NCBI GenBank assembly: GCA_023151115.1
Contig: JAKLJP010000021.1
Span: 1-64,000 of the forward strand
Direction of reading: 5' to 3'
DNA: 64,000 nt
From: Anaerolineae bacterium
GTDB lineage: Bacteria; Chloroflexota; Anaerolineae; 4572-78; J111
Below are positions 42,303 through 51,299 of the stretch, in pieces. How positions within the stretch are numbered: position 1 is the first letter of the stretch; every line of letters begins with the position of its first letter. The notes below the pieces were generated by a model. The model ran no database searches. It saw only the letters and a program-made list of their open reading frames with translations, and was not told where the DNA came from. Made by a program: the position numbers and the translations under genes.

Positions 42303-43352
42303 ATGCGCGTTGAAGAGTTAGATACCCCCGCAGCGATAGTTGAACTGGACAAGCTGGAGGTCAATATCAGCCGATTTCAGCGTTACCTGGACGAGCATGG
42401 TATTGTCAACCGGCCTCACATCAAAACCCACAAAATCCCCGAAATTGCGCATATGCAGCTTCGGGCCGGGGCGGTGGGTATTACCTGCCAGAAGATCGGT
42501 GAGGCCGAGGTGATGGCCCAGGCCGGTATCCGCGATATCTTTCTGCCTTACAATATCATCGGCGAGCGCAAATTGGAGCGTTTGATGCGCCTGGCCCATC
42601 GGGTCAACCTGAGCGTGACCGCCGATTCCGAGTTTACCCTACGTGGCCTGGCGGCGGCGGCCCATCGTGAGGGGCTGGAACTGGAAACGCTGGTGGAGTT
42701 TGACAGCGGCCTGGGCCGCTGTGGGGTGCAAACGCCCCAGGAAGCGGCGAACCTGGCCCGTCTGATTGCTCGCTCGCCGGGGCTGCGTTTTGGCGGCTTG
42801 ATGACTTACCCCAGCAACCAGAACACCGATCCTTTTGTGATTGCTACTCGCGCCCTACTGGCCGGCGACGGACTGGCCATCGGGCGGGTCAGCGGCGGCA
42901 GCACGCCGGGCATGTGGCAGGCTCACACCCACCCCGAAATCAACGAGCATCGGGCCGGTATGTATGTCTACGGCGACCGCTACACGGTTAAAAACGGGGC
43001 GATGAAACTGGAAGAGTGCTCGCTCAAGGTCATCACCACCGTGGTCAGCCGCCCCACTGCCGAGCGGGGTATCCTCGATGGCGGCAGCAAAACCTTTTCA
43101 TCCGACCTGCTGGGCCTGGAAGGGTATGGCCTGATCCTGGAGTATCCCGATGCCGTAATTTATGGCCAATCCGAAGAACACGGCCATGTGGACTTTTCAC
43201 AGTGTGCCCGCAAACCCGACATTGGCGAGCGGGTGACGGTAGTCCCCAATCACTGCTGCGTGGTCAGCAATCTGTTCAATCAGGTAGCCGGAGTGCGCGA
43301 CGGGAAGGTTGAGGTCATCTGGCCGGTGGCCGCGCGGGGGGCGCTACAGTAG
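42303..43352 (+). CDS. D-threonine aldolase/D-serine dehydratase-like PLP enzyme
   Basis: A 349-residue alanine-racemase-fold enzyme. The PLP Lys is in RPHIKTHK. The C-terminal metal site of D-threonine aldolases and eukaryotic-type D-serine dehydratases is present as EHGHVDFS and PNHCCVV (His and Cys ligands). VEFDSGLGRCGV and GGSTPG are typical. It probably breaks down a D-hydroxyamino acid in the cytoplasm. It is divergent from the peptidase/aminotransferase run. Confidence 0.87.
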   Translation: MRVEELDTPAAIVELDKLEVNISRFQRYLDEHGIVNRPHIKTHKIPEIAHMQLRAGAVGITCQKIGEAEVMAQAGIRDIFLPYNIIGERKLERLMRLAHRVNLSVTADSEFTLRGLAAAAHREGLELETLVEFDSGLGRCGVQTPQEAANLARLIARSPGLRFGGLMTYPSNQNTDPFVIATRALLAGDGLAIGRVSGGSTPGMWQAHTHPEINEHRAGMYVYGDRYTVKNGAMKLEECSLKVITTVVSRPTAERGILDGGSKTFSSDLLGLEGYGLILEYPDAVIYGQSEEHGHVDFSQCARKPDIGERVTVVPNHCCVVSNLFNQVAGVRDGKVEVIWPVAARGALQ

Positions 43353-43363
43353 AAGCAGACGCC

Positions 43364-43421
43364 CATCTTTGTAATTATATCGGCAATCTGGCGTATAACG
43401 CCAGGTAGGTGAACAAAGATG
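43364..43421. terminator. Cross-shaped hairpin after the D-threonine-aldolase-like gene
   Basis: CATCTTTGT and ACAAAGATG form outer arms; CTGGCG and CGCCAG form an inner stem. No T tract follows, so termination is uncertain. Confidence 0.5.
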
Positions 43422-43473
43422 ACAACGACCCCAGGCAATTATTACTTTCAATGTCAAACCCCATCAAGCTACC

Positions 43474-43566
43474 ATGAGCTTCACCGCCGAACAGCGCCGC
43501 TTCAACTGGATTCACTGCTACTGCGAGGCAATACGGCCGGCCCTGGTCAATGAGCTTTTGGTTTAG
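43474..43566 (+). CDS. Possible 30-residue peptide
   Basis: An ATG frame starting MSFTAEQRRFNWIHCYCEAI and ending LVNELLV before TAG. There is no clear ribosome binding site and I know no homologue. It may be the first part of a broken gene. Weak support. Confidence 0.25.
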   Translation: MSFTAEQRRFNWIHCYCEAIRPALVNELLV

Positions 43567-43575
43567 GTAAGGTTC

Positions 43576-45774
43576 CTAAAGTTTGGTGACTTCTACTTCA
43601 TCAATAGTCATTTTCTCTTCATCAAAAACAAAAGAAATCCGATACTTTTTGAAGATTTCGATGCCGGGGTCGGGGGGCGGCTCTTGAGGAGAGAGCTTTT
43701 GTCGCTGAAACAGCACATAGAAGGAACGAGGACCGGCATCACTACCCGGGACCGGGCGGGCAGGTGTGGCTTGAAGATTAGCCGCCCCATCTGAAAGCAC
43801 GCTGCCATCTTGAACCCAGACCGTAATTTTTTGTCCGGCCCCCAGGGCAATATTAACCGCGGCTTCTTGAATAGGTTTATCAGGGCGGATAGGCGGAGCC
43901 GGCTCGTTGGGCCGGCGACCTTCCCAGGTCCAGGCGATGAGCGGCGCAGCGCCTCGCACCGGCTGCCCATTTTGATCAACCAGATCAACATAAAGATATT
44001 GCTTGGAGCCACTTTCGGCTGCCGTTAATTGACGAATACCAATCAACCGCCATAACTCGCCGCTGGATTGGCCGGCGGTGTCTGATGAGACTTTTTTGAT
44101 GCTAACGCCAACCGCCTCAGCATTGTTATAGGCCTCGCCGCTTTTGGCGTAATAGTTTAAGATCGTCTGCCGCCACTGCGGTACATTGAGCATGGCTTCA
44201 CCTGTCCCCTCTACTTTTCTGAAGGTTAAATAATAATCCACCAGTTGAAAACCGCCCTCGCTGCCATTGCCCACCCCACTGAGAATATCGGAGGGTTGAT
44301 TGTAGAGGCCCACCCGAAATGTTCCCAGCGGGGCACTAAACATGGGCAGATTCCCCCAGTATTGGTCGGCTTTGCCTTTAGTGCTGGCGGTCCTGGCCCG
44401 GTTATCTTTGCTGTAAGCCGCAAAAGTAACGCCCTCCTGAGCTATGCCATTGGCGTCTTCAACCTTAACATAAATATAACCATTGCCCTTCTCTTTGAAC
44501 TGGAGTTCAACGAGTCGCCAAAAAGTATCCTTGCCCTGATAGGGTTCGAGCTGCACCATCGGTTCCAAAAACTTGAGCTGCTCGTCAATCCGCCGGTCTT
44601 CAAATTTTTGCAACTGGTAAAACTGTTGGGCGACAGCCAGAACGGGGCCGCTGGCGCGTACTTTTCCCGGATTATCCTTTAGCATCTGGACCAGGGGTAA
44701 TTCCCCTTTCAACCCCCACTCGCGATCATACACGTTGGTCAACCACGGCCCTTGATGCTCAAACCCCGGCGACTGCACCCCAAACCTGGCTACCGCCGCA
44801 ATCCAGGGCATCAGCGCCAGCATGTAATCCGGCAGGGGATAGTTGAACATGGCCATGGTCAATTCAGAGGTGCGCTGCGGGGTGGGCTTGGGATAGCGGG
44901 GATCATCCCCGCCCGTTGTCCCTGCCCGTTGCAGAACGTTATACCCGCCCTCGGTCATCATCATCGCCACTGAATGGCCGCAGGCATCCCGAACCAACTT
45001 GTCCATCCGCTCAAAAGCCCGGAAACAGGTCCAGTCGTCGTAGATGGTAATTTTGGGGTTGGCTAATTTTTGCCGGGCTTCGGAGACGCGGATATGGTTC
45101 CAGCGATCCCAGACAATATTAGCAATTTCCGGCCGGCCATCCCCGGCGGCCAGCCATTCGACCTGGCTAAGGGGCTGGCCCAAATCAGCAATGCCGTCAT
45201 TGGGGTAGGTCAGCGGGCGGCCCAGGCAGTAGTTGTGTAGCGCCACCACCATTTTCTCAAAAACATCGCGGCGGCCGCGTTGAATAAGAATTTCAAATGG
45301 ATTACCCTCGCCGCCGGGGCCAAAGGCCGGAAACAGGGCATACACGCCCACTGTGGCCAGCTTATCGCGGTCGTCCAGGTAATAGGTAATGACCTGCTGG
45401 AGCCAGTTATCGGGCCGCCGGCCGCCCCATTCTAAATTCAAATCCGGTTCATTGCGCGTTTCAAAGTAGACCGCTCCATACCGTTCATATAAAGCCCGTG
45501 CATAGTCGGTTTCGCGGGAAGTCAAATAACCTGGATAGCTCGGTTGGCGATACAGCCGGACCACCGGCATAATGCCCAGATTGGTCAGCCGAGCCACCAG
45601 ACCCTTGGCTGAGCCGCCGCCGTCATCGTTCAGTTTAACCCATTTGATATGAGTGGCCAGCAGAAAATCCCGCCAAAAGGGCCAGTTGTCCTGGCCCCAT
45701 TTTGCCGGTGCCGGCGACCAATGCACCCCGCGCCCCGTATCATTCAGCGGTCGAGGATAATCTTGCAACCCCAT
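43576..45774 (-). CDS. Uncharacterised TIM-barrel protein, clan GH-A-like
   Basis: About 732 residues from the ATG at 45774 (a GTG lies one codon earlier). The first 380 residues look like a glycosidase barrel: KWVKLNDDGG, FETRNEPDLN with a possible acid/base Glu near 110, and MMTEGGYN with a possible nucleophile Glu near 276. Residues about 410-730 form two or more beta domains (GNGYIYVKVEDANG, LYVDLVDQNGQPVRG). No signal peptide. I recognise no named family. It is divergent from the tungstate regulator. Confidence 0.6.
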   Translation of the reverse strand: MGLQDYPRPLNDTGRGVHWSPAPAKWGQDNWPFWRDFLLATHIKWVKLNDDGGGSAKGLVARLTNLGIMPVVRLYRQPSYPGYLTSRETDYARALYERYGAVYFETRNEPDLNLEWGGRRPDNWLQQVITYYLDDRDKLATVGVYALFPAFGPGGEGNPFEILIQRGRRDVFEKMVVALHNYCLGRPLTYPNDGIADLGQPLSQVEWLAAGDGRPEIANIVWDRWNHIRVSEARQKLANPKITIYDDWTCFRAFERMDKLVRDACGHSVAMMMTEGGYNVLQRAGTTGGDDPRYPKPTPQRTSELTMAMFNYPLPDYMLALMPWIAAVARFGVQSPGFEHQGPWLTNVYDREWGLKGELPLVQMLKDNPGKVRASGPVLAVAQQFYQLQKFEDRRIDEQLKFLEPMVQLEPYQGKDTFWRLVELQFKEKGNGYIYVKVEDANGIAQEGVTFAAYSKDNRARTASTKGKADQYWGNLPMFSAPLGTFRVGLYNQPSDILSGVGNGSEGGFQLVDYYLTFRKVEGTGEAMLNVPQWRQTILNYYAKSGEAYNNAEAVGVSIKKVSSDTAGQSSGELWRLIGIRQLTAAESGSKQYLYVDLVDQNGQPVRGAAPLIAWTWEGRRPNEPAPPIRPDKPIQEAAVNIALGAGQKITVWVQDGSVLSDGAANLQATPARPVPGSDAGPRSFYVLFQRQKLSPQEPPPDPGIEIFKKYRISFVFDEEKMTIDEVEVTKL

Positions 45775-45894
45775 CACCCATCCCCGGATTTAAAGTTTAA
45801 GGAATTTATTTTACCAGTAACCTGGCGAGTCTAAAAATTGGCTCTTTCCTTAATATCGCAGCCAAGAGGAAACAGGTGAGGCTTGTCGTAAATT

Positions 45895-45923
45895 TTGCCC
45901 ACTTGTTACCCTTATAGTATAAT
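45895..45923 (+). promoter_or_regulatory. Promoter of the GntR-type tungstate regulator
   Basis: TTGCCC (45895-45900), a 17-base spacer and TATAAT (45918-45923) form a good sigma-70-type promoter. Because the -10 reaches 45923, a start at the TTG of 45923 is unlikely and the ATG at 45968 is preferred. ATAGTATA and ACTATAC flanks may form an operator. Confidence 0.6.
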
Positions 45924-45967
45924 TGAAGCCTGTCAACTATACACTTGCTGTGGTAGTTCCCCGTTCT

Positions 45968-47062
45968 ATGGATCGAACTTTCCTTTACTATCAAATTGCC
46001 GAAGCCATCCGGCAGGATATTCGCACTGAGGTTCTTCGCCCCGGCGACCGCTTGCCTTCGGTGCGTGAACTGGCCGGCCGGTGGAACTGCACCATTGGCA
46101 CTATTCAACGGGCATACGAAGAACTGGCCCGGCAAGGTCTGGTGACCAGCCGGCCAGGCCAGGGTACTCACGTTACCGCCCCCATTCTGGCGGCGTTGGA
46201 AACGCCCCTGCGCCGGGCTGCTTTGGTGCATCGGGCCGAAGCTTTTCTGTTGGAATCGCTGACAGCGGGCTATTCCACTATCGAAACGGAACAAGCCATC
46301 CGTATTGCTCTGGACCGCTGGCGCACCTTAAGCCAGACTCCGGCTCAACTCTCTGAACACCGGCTGCGTTTTGTAGGTAGCCATGACCCGGCTGTGGCCC
46401 TGATTGCGGCCCGTTTTGCCGATTTTGCCCCCGGCGAAACCCCCCATCTGACCTTTAGCGGTAGTTTGGGCGGCTTGATTGCATTGGTTGAGGGCGAAGC
46501 CGACCTGGCCGGCTGCCATCTGTGGGATGAGGAAAGCGATAGTTACAATGTGCCCTTTGTCCGGCGGCTGCTGCCGGGGCGGCGGGTCGTGTTGCTAACC
46601 CTGGCTCACCGCCGCCTGGGGTTTCTACTTTCTGCCGCCAATCCTATTGGGGTGACAAATCTGGAAAATCTGGTCAACTCCGGTTTGCGTTTTGTTAATC
46701 GCCAGCGCGGAGCGGGTACACGGGTCTGGCTCGACGCCCATCTGCACCGGCTGGGGATTACGCCCGAACAACTGCCCGGTTATGACCAGGAAAAGTTGAC
46801 TCATTCCGAAGTGGCCCAGATGATTGCCGAAGGCCAGGCTGACGTGGGCTTGGGGGTCGAGGCCGCCGCCCTGGCTTTTGGGCTGCGTTTCATCCCTCTG
46901 ACCCAGGAGCGGTACGATTTAGTTATCCCGGTGGAGGTGTGGTCGTTATCGCCCGTCCAGGCCCTGGCCCGTTGGCTGGCCACCGATGCCGCCAAGACCG
47001 AATTGACCACGCTGGGCGGGTATGATGTCCATGAAACAGGCCGAGTGCAGTGGGTGGAATAA
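45968..47062 (+). CDS. GntR-type regulator with substrate-binding-like domain (tungstate/molybdate type)
   Basis: About 364 residues from the ATG at 45968. Residues about 5-70 are a GntR winged helix (RPGDRLPSVRELAGRW, GTIQRAYEELARQGLV). Residues about 135-350 resemble a periplasmic binding protein domain as found in molybdate/tungstate-responsive regulators (FSGSLGGLIALVEGEADLAGCHL, QRGAGTRVWLDAHL). It lies directly upstream of tupABC on the same strand. It probably senses tungstate or molybdate and controls the importer; ligand specificity is inferred. Confidence 0.87.
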   Translation: MDRTFLYYQIAEAIRQDIRTEVLRPGDRLPSVRELAGRWNCTIGTIQRAYEELARQGLVTSRPGQGTHVTAPILAALETPLRRAALVHRAEAFLLESLTAGYSTIETEQAIRIALDRWRTLSQTPAQLSEHRLRFVGSHDPAVALIAARFADFAPGETPHLTFSGSLGGLIALVEGEADLAGCHLWDEESDSYNVPFVRRLLPGRRVVLLTLAHRRLGFLLSAANPIGVTNLENLVNSGLRFVNRQRGAGTRVWLDAHLHRLGITPEQLPGYDQEKLTHSEVAQMIAEGQADVGLGVEAAALAFGLRFIPLTQERYDLVIPVEVWSLSPVQALARWLATDAAKTELTTLGGYDVHETGRVQWVE

Positions 47063-47103
47063 CAACACGTTTGCTAAGGAGTTAAGAAGAAAGGATTTCC
47101 AGT

Positions 47104-48297
47104 ATGCAAATCAAAAAGTTTCTCTTCCTGACCGTTTTGGCAGCGCTGGCGCTCACCAGCCTCGCTCCAGCCGCTGTTGCCGCGCCGCCGCTGCAAAGCG
47201 CGGTGGCCTGCGAGCAGGAGGTAATTGTTCAGGCCGACGATTGGCTGTCGAGGATTGCCGAAAAGGTGTATGGCGATGTGCTGGCCTACCCGGCCATTGC
47301 CGAGGCCACCAACGCCAAAAATGCCGAAGACAGCAGCTTTGCCAAAATTGATAATGTGGATGTGATTGAAACAGGTTGGAAATTGTGCGTCCCCAGCCCC
47401 GCCGACGCCGAGGCGCTGCTGGCCTACTCGCTGACCGCGCCGGATGTGACGGTTTCGCCCGCCGAGCCGACCGGGCAGCAGGTGGGCCGCTTGGTTCTGG
47501 CGACCACGACCAGTACCCAGGACTCCGGCCTGCTGGATGTCATTTTGCCCGATTTTGAAACCCGCTACGCTGCCGAGGTCGAAGTGATTGCCGTCGGCAC
47601 CGGCCAGGCCATTGAATTGGGCCGCAACTGCGACGCCGACGTGGTGCTGGTCCATGCCCGCTCGCAGGAGGATGCCTTTGTCAACGATGGCGCGGGGATC
47701 AACCGCCAGGATGTAATGTACAACGACTTTGTAATTCTCGGTCCGGCGGCTGACCCGGCGGGCATTAAAGGGATGACCGACGCCGGGGCGGCTTTTCTCA
47801 AAATTGCCGAAACCCGATCCTCCTTTGTCTCTCGCGGCGACAATTCCGGCACCCACACCAAAGAGCAAAGTGTTTGGGAGGCAACCGGCCTGACCTTAAT
47901 TGAGGCGGCCGATGTGGACCCGACCAAACCCTACAAGCGGCCCGAAGGCGACTGGTACCAATCGGTCGGGCAGGGCATGGGTGCGGTGCTGACCATTGCC
48001 AACGAGCAGCAAGCCTACACCCTCAGCGACCGGGCGACCTACCTGGCTCGCCAATTGAAAGGGACGGATCTGGAAATTCTGGTCGAAGGCGACTCCCGCT
48101 TGTTCAATCCTTACGGCGTGATTGAGGTCAACCCGGAGAAATGCCCCACCGTCAACGCCGCCGGAGCGCATACCTTTGTCGAATGGATGACTTCCCTGGA
48201 AACCCAAATCCTCATCAGCCAATTTGGGGTAGATAAATTTGGTCAGTCTCTCTTTGTGCCTGACTCCGAAGCCTGGAACGCGGCCAAACCGCAGTAG
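47104..48297 (+). CDS. tupA: Tungstate-binding protein with LysM-like amino-terminal domain
   Basis: A 397-residue exported protein. A signal peptide ends near AAVAAPP (residue about 28). Residues about 35-98 match a LysM module (VIVQADDWLSRIAEKVYGD, then a GWKLCVPS end), with Cys at both ends that may form a disulfide. A linker leads to a tungstate-binding domain with the TTTSTQDSGLLD motif of TupA proteins and SRGDNSGTHTKE. LysM usually binds peptidoglycan, so the binding protein may be held in the cell wall; such a fusion is unusual. The permease and ATPase genes follow. Confidence 0.88.
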   Translation: MQIKKFLFLTVLAALALTSLAPAAVAAPPLQSAVACEQEVIVQADDWLSRIAEKVYGDVLAYPAIAEATNAKNAEDSSFAKIDNVDVIETGWKLCVPSPADAEALLAYSLTAPDVTVSPAEPTGQQVGRLVLATTTSTQDSGLLDVILPDFETRYAAEVEVIAVGTGQAIELGRNCDADVVLVHARSQEDAFVNDGAGINRQDVMYNDFVILGPAADPAGIKGMTDAGAAFLKIAETRSSFVSRGDNSGTHTKEQSVWEATGLTLIEAADVDPTKPYKRPEGDWYQSVGQGMGAVLTIANEQQAYTLSDRATYLARQLKGTDLEILVEGDSRLFNPYGVIEVNPEKCPTVNAAGAHTFVEWMTSLETQILISQFGVDKFGQSLFVPDSEAWNAAKPQ

Positions 48298-48300
48298 TTA

Positions 48301-48390
48301 GAAGATAGAGGATGGAGGATAGAAGATAGAAGATGGAGAATAGAGAGGCTTAACTATCCACTATCTACCATCTACTATCTTCTATCCTCG
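48301..48390. repeat. GATAGAAGAT palindrome
   Basis: GAAGATAGAGGATGGAGG and AGATAGAAGATGGAG on the left are inverted as CTACCATCTACTATC and TTCTATCCTC on the right. It lies between tupA and tupB. Confidence 0.65.
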
Positions 48391-48405
48391 CCTGAGGGGT
48401 TTATT

Positions 48406-49104
48406 GTGAATGATTTATTTCAGGGGTTCATCCAGGCTTTTGAGCTGATCTTTAGTTTCAGCCCGGCGCTGTATGAAGTCATAACCTTGTCGTTGCTGAT
48501 TGCGGCGGTTTCGTTGTTTTTTAGTGCGCTGGTGGGGATTCCGTTAGGCGCGTTTTTGGGGTTGAAGCGTTTCCCCGGGCGAAGGCTGGTGATGGCCCTG
48601 CTTTACACCGGGATGGGCTTCCCGCCGGTGGTGATCGGCTTGTTTGTCTACCTCATGTTTTCTCGCAGCGGCCCTTTTGGCTCGCTGGGCTGGTTATTCA
48701 CCCCCAGAGCTATGAGCGTGGCCCAAATTATCATTGCTTTTCCGCTGGTGGCCGGCTTTACCATGGCTGCCGTGATGAGCGTCAATCCCCACTTGCGCCA
48801 GCAGTTACGGGCCTTGGGGGCGACCGACTGGCAGGCCACCGTTGCTATTTTGCTGGAAGCGAGAGTTGGCGTTATTGTCTCCATCGCCGCCGGCTTTGGC
48901 GCGGTTATTTCAGAAGTGGGCGCGGTCATGCTTACCGGCGGCAACATTGCCGGCAAGACCCGCACCTTGACCAGCGCCATTATCTTGGAGACACAGAAGG
49001 GCAATTTTGATTTAGCCATTGCCCTGGGCATTATTCTCTTAATTTTATCTTTCTGCACCAACCTGCTGATGACCCAACTCCAGGGCCGGGATTTGCAGCG
49101 GTAG
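48406..49104 (+). CDS. tupB: Tungstate ABC transporter permease
   Basis: A 232-residue inner-membrane protein with about five helices, a usual length for TupB. The cytoplasmic loop LRALGATDWQATVAILLEAR is the EAA-type contact for the ATPase. GFGAVISEVGAVMLTGGN is typical of the molybdate/tungstate permease family. It lies between the binding-protein and ATPase genes. Start GTG at 48406. Confidence 0.93.
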   Translation: MNDLFQGFIQAFELIFSFSPALYEVITLSLLIAAVSLFFSALVGIPLGAFLGLKRFPGRRLVMALLYTGMGFPPVVIGLFVYLMFSRSGPFGSLGWLFTPRAMSVAQIIIAFPLVAGFTMAAVMSVNPHLRQQLRALGATDWQATVAILLEARVGVIVSIAAGFGAVISEVGAVMLTGGNIAGKTRTLTSAIILETQKGNFDLAIALGIILLILSFCTNLLMTQLQGRDLQR

Positions 49105-49138
49105 TAAGTAAAGCGATAGGCGGATAGGCAACATCTTG

Positions 49139-49876
49139 ATGGCGGGCCGGATTATTTATCAACTCCAGAATCTAAGCCAGAGTTATCGTGACCGTGTGGT
49201 TGTGCAGATAGAACGGTTGGAAATTTTTGAAGGTGAAATCTTGGCTCTGGTCGGTCCCAGCGGAGCGGGCAAAAGTACACTGCTGCGGCTGCTCAACTTT
49301 TTAGAGCAGCCGGCCCAGGGGTTGCTGCGTTTTGAGCAGAGCAGCCTGAACGGCAGCTTTCCCCCTTTGGAGCAGCGCCGCAAGGTGACCACCGTTTTTC
49401 AAACCCCGGTGCTGCTCAATCGTTCTGTAGCCGCGAATGTGGCCTATGGTCTCAAGGTACGGCAGCAGGATAAAAAAGCCATTGACCAGGCCGTAACCGC
49501 AGCCTTGGAACGAGTGGGCTTAAGCAAGCTGGCCCATCAATCGGCGCGTACCTTGAGCGGTGGCGAAGCCCAGCGCGTGGCCTTGGCCCGCGCCTTGGTG
49601 ATTCAGCCGACGGTGCTGCTCATGGACGAACCCACTGCCAACCTTGATCCCTATAATGTCAAGCTCATTGAGGATATTGTGGCCGAGGAAAATTGCGCGC
49701 GTAGTACCACGATTGTGCTGGTCACGCACAACGTTTTTCAAGCCAAGCGGCTGGCTCATCGTACCGGCCTGCTGCTGGAAGGCCGCCTGGTCGAAATTGC
49801 GCCAACCCCCACCTTTTTTGAAGCCCCCACCGATCCGCGTACCGCAGCCTTTGTGCGCGGGGAGATGGTTTACTAA
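49139..49876 (+). CDS. tupC: Tungstate ABC transporter ATPase
   Basis: A 245-residue ATPase with Walker A GPSGAGKST, signature LSGGEAQRVALARAL, Walker B VLLMDEPTANLD and the switch His in LVTHNVF. The short length and gene order fit TupC. The ATG at 49139 is one codon after a TTG; no strong ribosome binding site is visible, so translation may depend on coupling to tupB. Confidence 0.93.
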   Translation: MAGRIIYQLQNLSQSYRDRVVVQIERLEIFEGEILALVGPSGAGKSTLLRLLNFLEQPAQGLLRFEQSSLNGSFPPLEQRRKVTTVFQTPVLLNRSVAANVAYGLKVRQQDKKAIDQAVTAALERVGLSKLAHQSARTLSGGEAQRVALARALVIQPTVLLMDEPTANLDPYNVKLIEDIVAEENCARSTTIVLVTHNVFQAKRLAHRTGLLLEGRLVEIAPTPTFFEAPTDPRTAAFVRGEMVY

Positions 49877-49879
49877 TGT

Positions 49880-50119
49880 TTATTCTTTGGCCCCAAAATA
49901 TTTGAAAAATAGCTCTTTGGAAAGCTTCGCCCCTTCTTCACTCAGCGCCAGCGACGGGCTTTTGCTCTGGGGGTCGCTGATGTAGCCTTTTTTGTACAGC
50001 CGGTCCAACGTGGCCCAATCCAGGCCCTTCCAGGCCCGAGTGGCATATTTATCCCTGGAACTGGTCAGATAGAGCAGCGCCAGGATCATTTCATCTACTT
50101 TATCTTTGTCGTAGTCCAT
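49880..50119 (-). CDS. DUF6429 family small protein
   Basis: About 79 residues from the ATG at 50119 (GAGAG upstream). MDYDKDKVDEMILALLYLT, RAWKGLDWATLDRLY, KGYISDPQSKS and LSEEGAKLSKELF match DUF6429, a small winged-helix-like family of unknown function. It ends 3 bases from the tupC stop, on the opposite strand, and lies 13 bases after the URO-D-like gene. Confidence 0.8.
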   Translation of the reverse strand: MDYDKDKVDEMILALLYLTSSRDKYATRAWKGLDWATLDRLYKKGYISDPQSKSPSLALSEEGAKLSKELFFKYFGAKE

Positions 50120-50132
50120 AATATCTCTCTTT

Positions 50133-51299
50133 CTAATACCGGCCATACTCCCTGGCCGTCTGGCACATCACCTCCAACATACCTGGATTACTGTGGAAAA
50201 TCTGGCCGGTGGAGCGCAAAATATAGCCGCCGCCGCCGGCGGCGGCATCGAGACAGCGTTTGACCTCGTCTCGCACGTCATCGGGATTGTCGCTTTTGAG
50301 AATGTGCTCGTTGAAGCCGCCAAACAAACAGACCCGGCTGCCCACCCGCTGCTTGACATCGGCCAGATCAAAATCGCCCGATGTCTTTTTGGAGGTGATC
50401 GTTTCCAGCGCGTCGGGGCCGGTGTCAATCATATCTTCCAGAAATTGAGCGCCCCGGCCACAATTGTGCAGGCTCACCAGATACCCGGCGGCGTGGGCAG
50501 CGGCAATACATTCTGCCTGGTAGGGTTGGATAAATTCGCGGTAAACCTTGGGGGCCAGGCCCACCCCCACCCACGTTTCATTCATCGAGATGGAGTGCAG
50601 GCCGGTTTCGCCCAAGCGCCGGTAATACACTTTAAGCCAATCGGTGCAGAGGCGCATCAGCGCATGCACAAACTGGGGCCGGTCATAGATGTCCATGGAG
50701 AGATTGACAATCCCCCGCACCTGCGCCGCCATGTCCCACGGGCCGGGGCAGTGATGCAGCCACCAGGCCTTTTCACCCACTTTTTCAACCATGCCCTTTA
50801 AGATGGTCATGTCATACAGCTCGGCGCTGGGAAAGTAGCGTAGAGCTTCGAGTTTGGCTTCGGGATTGTCGCCCTTGAGCATGTAATCCTGTGAAGCCGT
50901 GCCGTAGCCATCCTCGGTGCGGTAGCTGTAATCAAGGTCGCCCGCCGGAGTACGGATGTGATGTTGGTGTTCGCGCCAGCCTTCGCCCCGCGCCCGTTCG
51001 TAAAACGTTTCGTGCCAGGTATCCGTTTCTAGAGGCCGGGGAATGAGCATGCGCGGCCAGATTTCCACCTCGCCGATGTGCTGGCTGTAGGTGGTCATCA
51101 GCGGGTCGAGACCAAAATCGGCCTGCATTTTGACAATGCTGCCCAGTGGATCATCAATCCACCATTGCAGCATTTCAAACATAGACTTATGTTGCGGCTT
51201 AAGCGACCGGATAAGCGGTAGGCCCAGCCAGCAGTGGATCGGCACCCGATCCGGGATGCCACGCTTAAAGGCGATTCGAGTTCGTGCGGCTACTTGCAT
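50133..51299 (-). CDS. URO-D-like methyltransferase family protein
   Basis: A 388-residue protein of the uroporphyrinogen decarboxylase superfamily, in the group of corrinoid-dependent methyltransferases such as MtaA/MtbA rather than true HemE. It starts ARTRIAFKRGIPDRVPIHCW. The His and Cys of a metal-binding segment lie in LVSLHNCGRGAQFLED. The partner methyl donor is unknown. Neighbours (an epimerase-like protein and a sugar-acid dehydratase) suggest sugar metabolism, and a second URO-D fragment lies at 63405. GGAGAA precedes the ATG. Confidence 0.82.
   Translation of the reverse strand: MQVAARTRIAFKRGIPDRVPIHCWLGLPLIRSLKPQHKSMFEMLQWWIDDPLGSIVKMQADFGLDPLMTTYSQHIGEVEIWPRMLIPRPLETDTWHETFYERARGEGWREHQHHIRTPAGDLDYSYRTEDGYGTASQDYMLKGDNPEAKLEALRYFPSAELYDMTILKGMVEKVGEKAWWLHHCPGPWDMAAQVRGIVNLSMDIYDRPQFVHALMRLCTDWLKVYYRRLGETGLHSISMNETWVGVGLAPKVYREFIQPYQAECIAAAHAAGYLVSLHNCGRGAQFLEDMIDTGPDALETITSKKTSGDFDLADVKQRVGSRVCLFGGFNEHILKSDNPDDVRDEVKRCLDAAAGGGGYILRSTGQIFHSNPGMLEVMCQTAREYGRY

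Noticed and set aside
45923..45967. TTG start for the tungstate regulator
   Set aside because: It overlaps the -10 box TATAAT of a good promoter; the ATG at 45968 fits the GntR family start.
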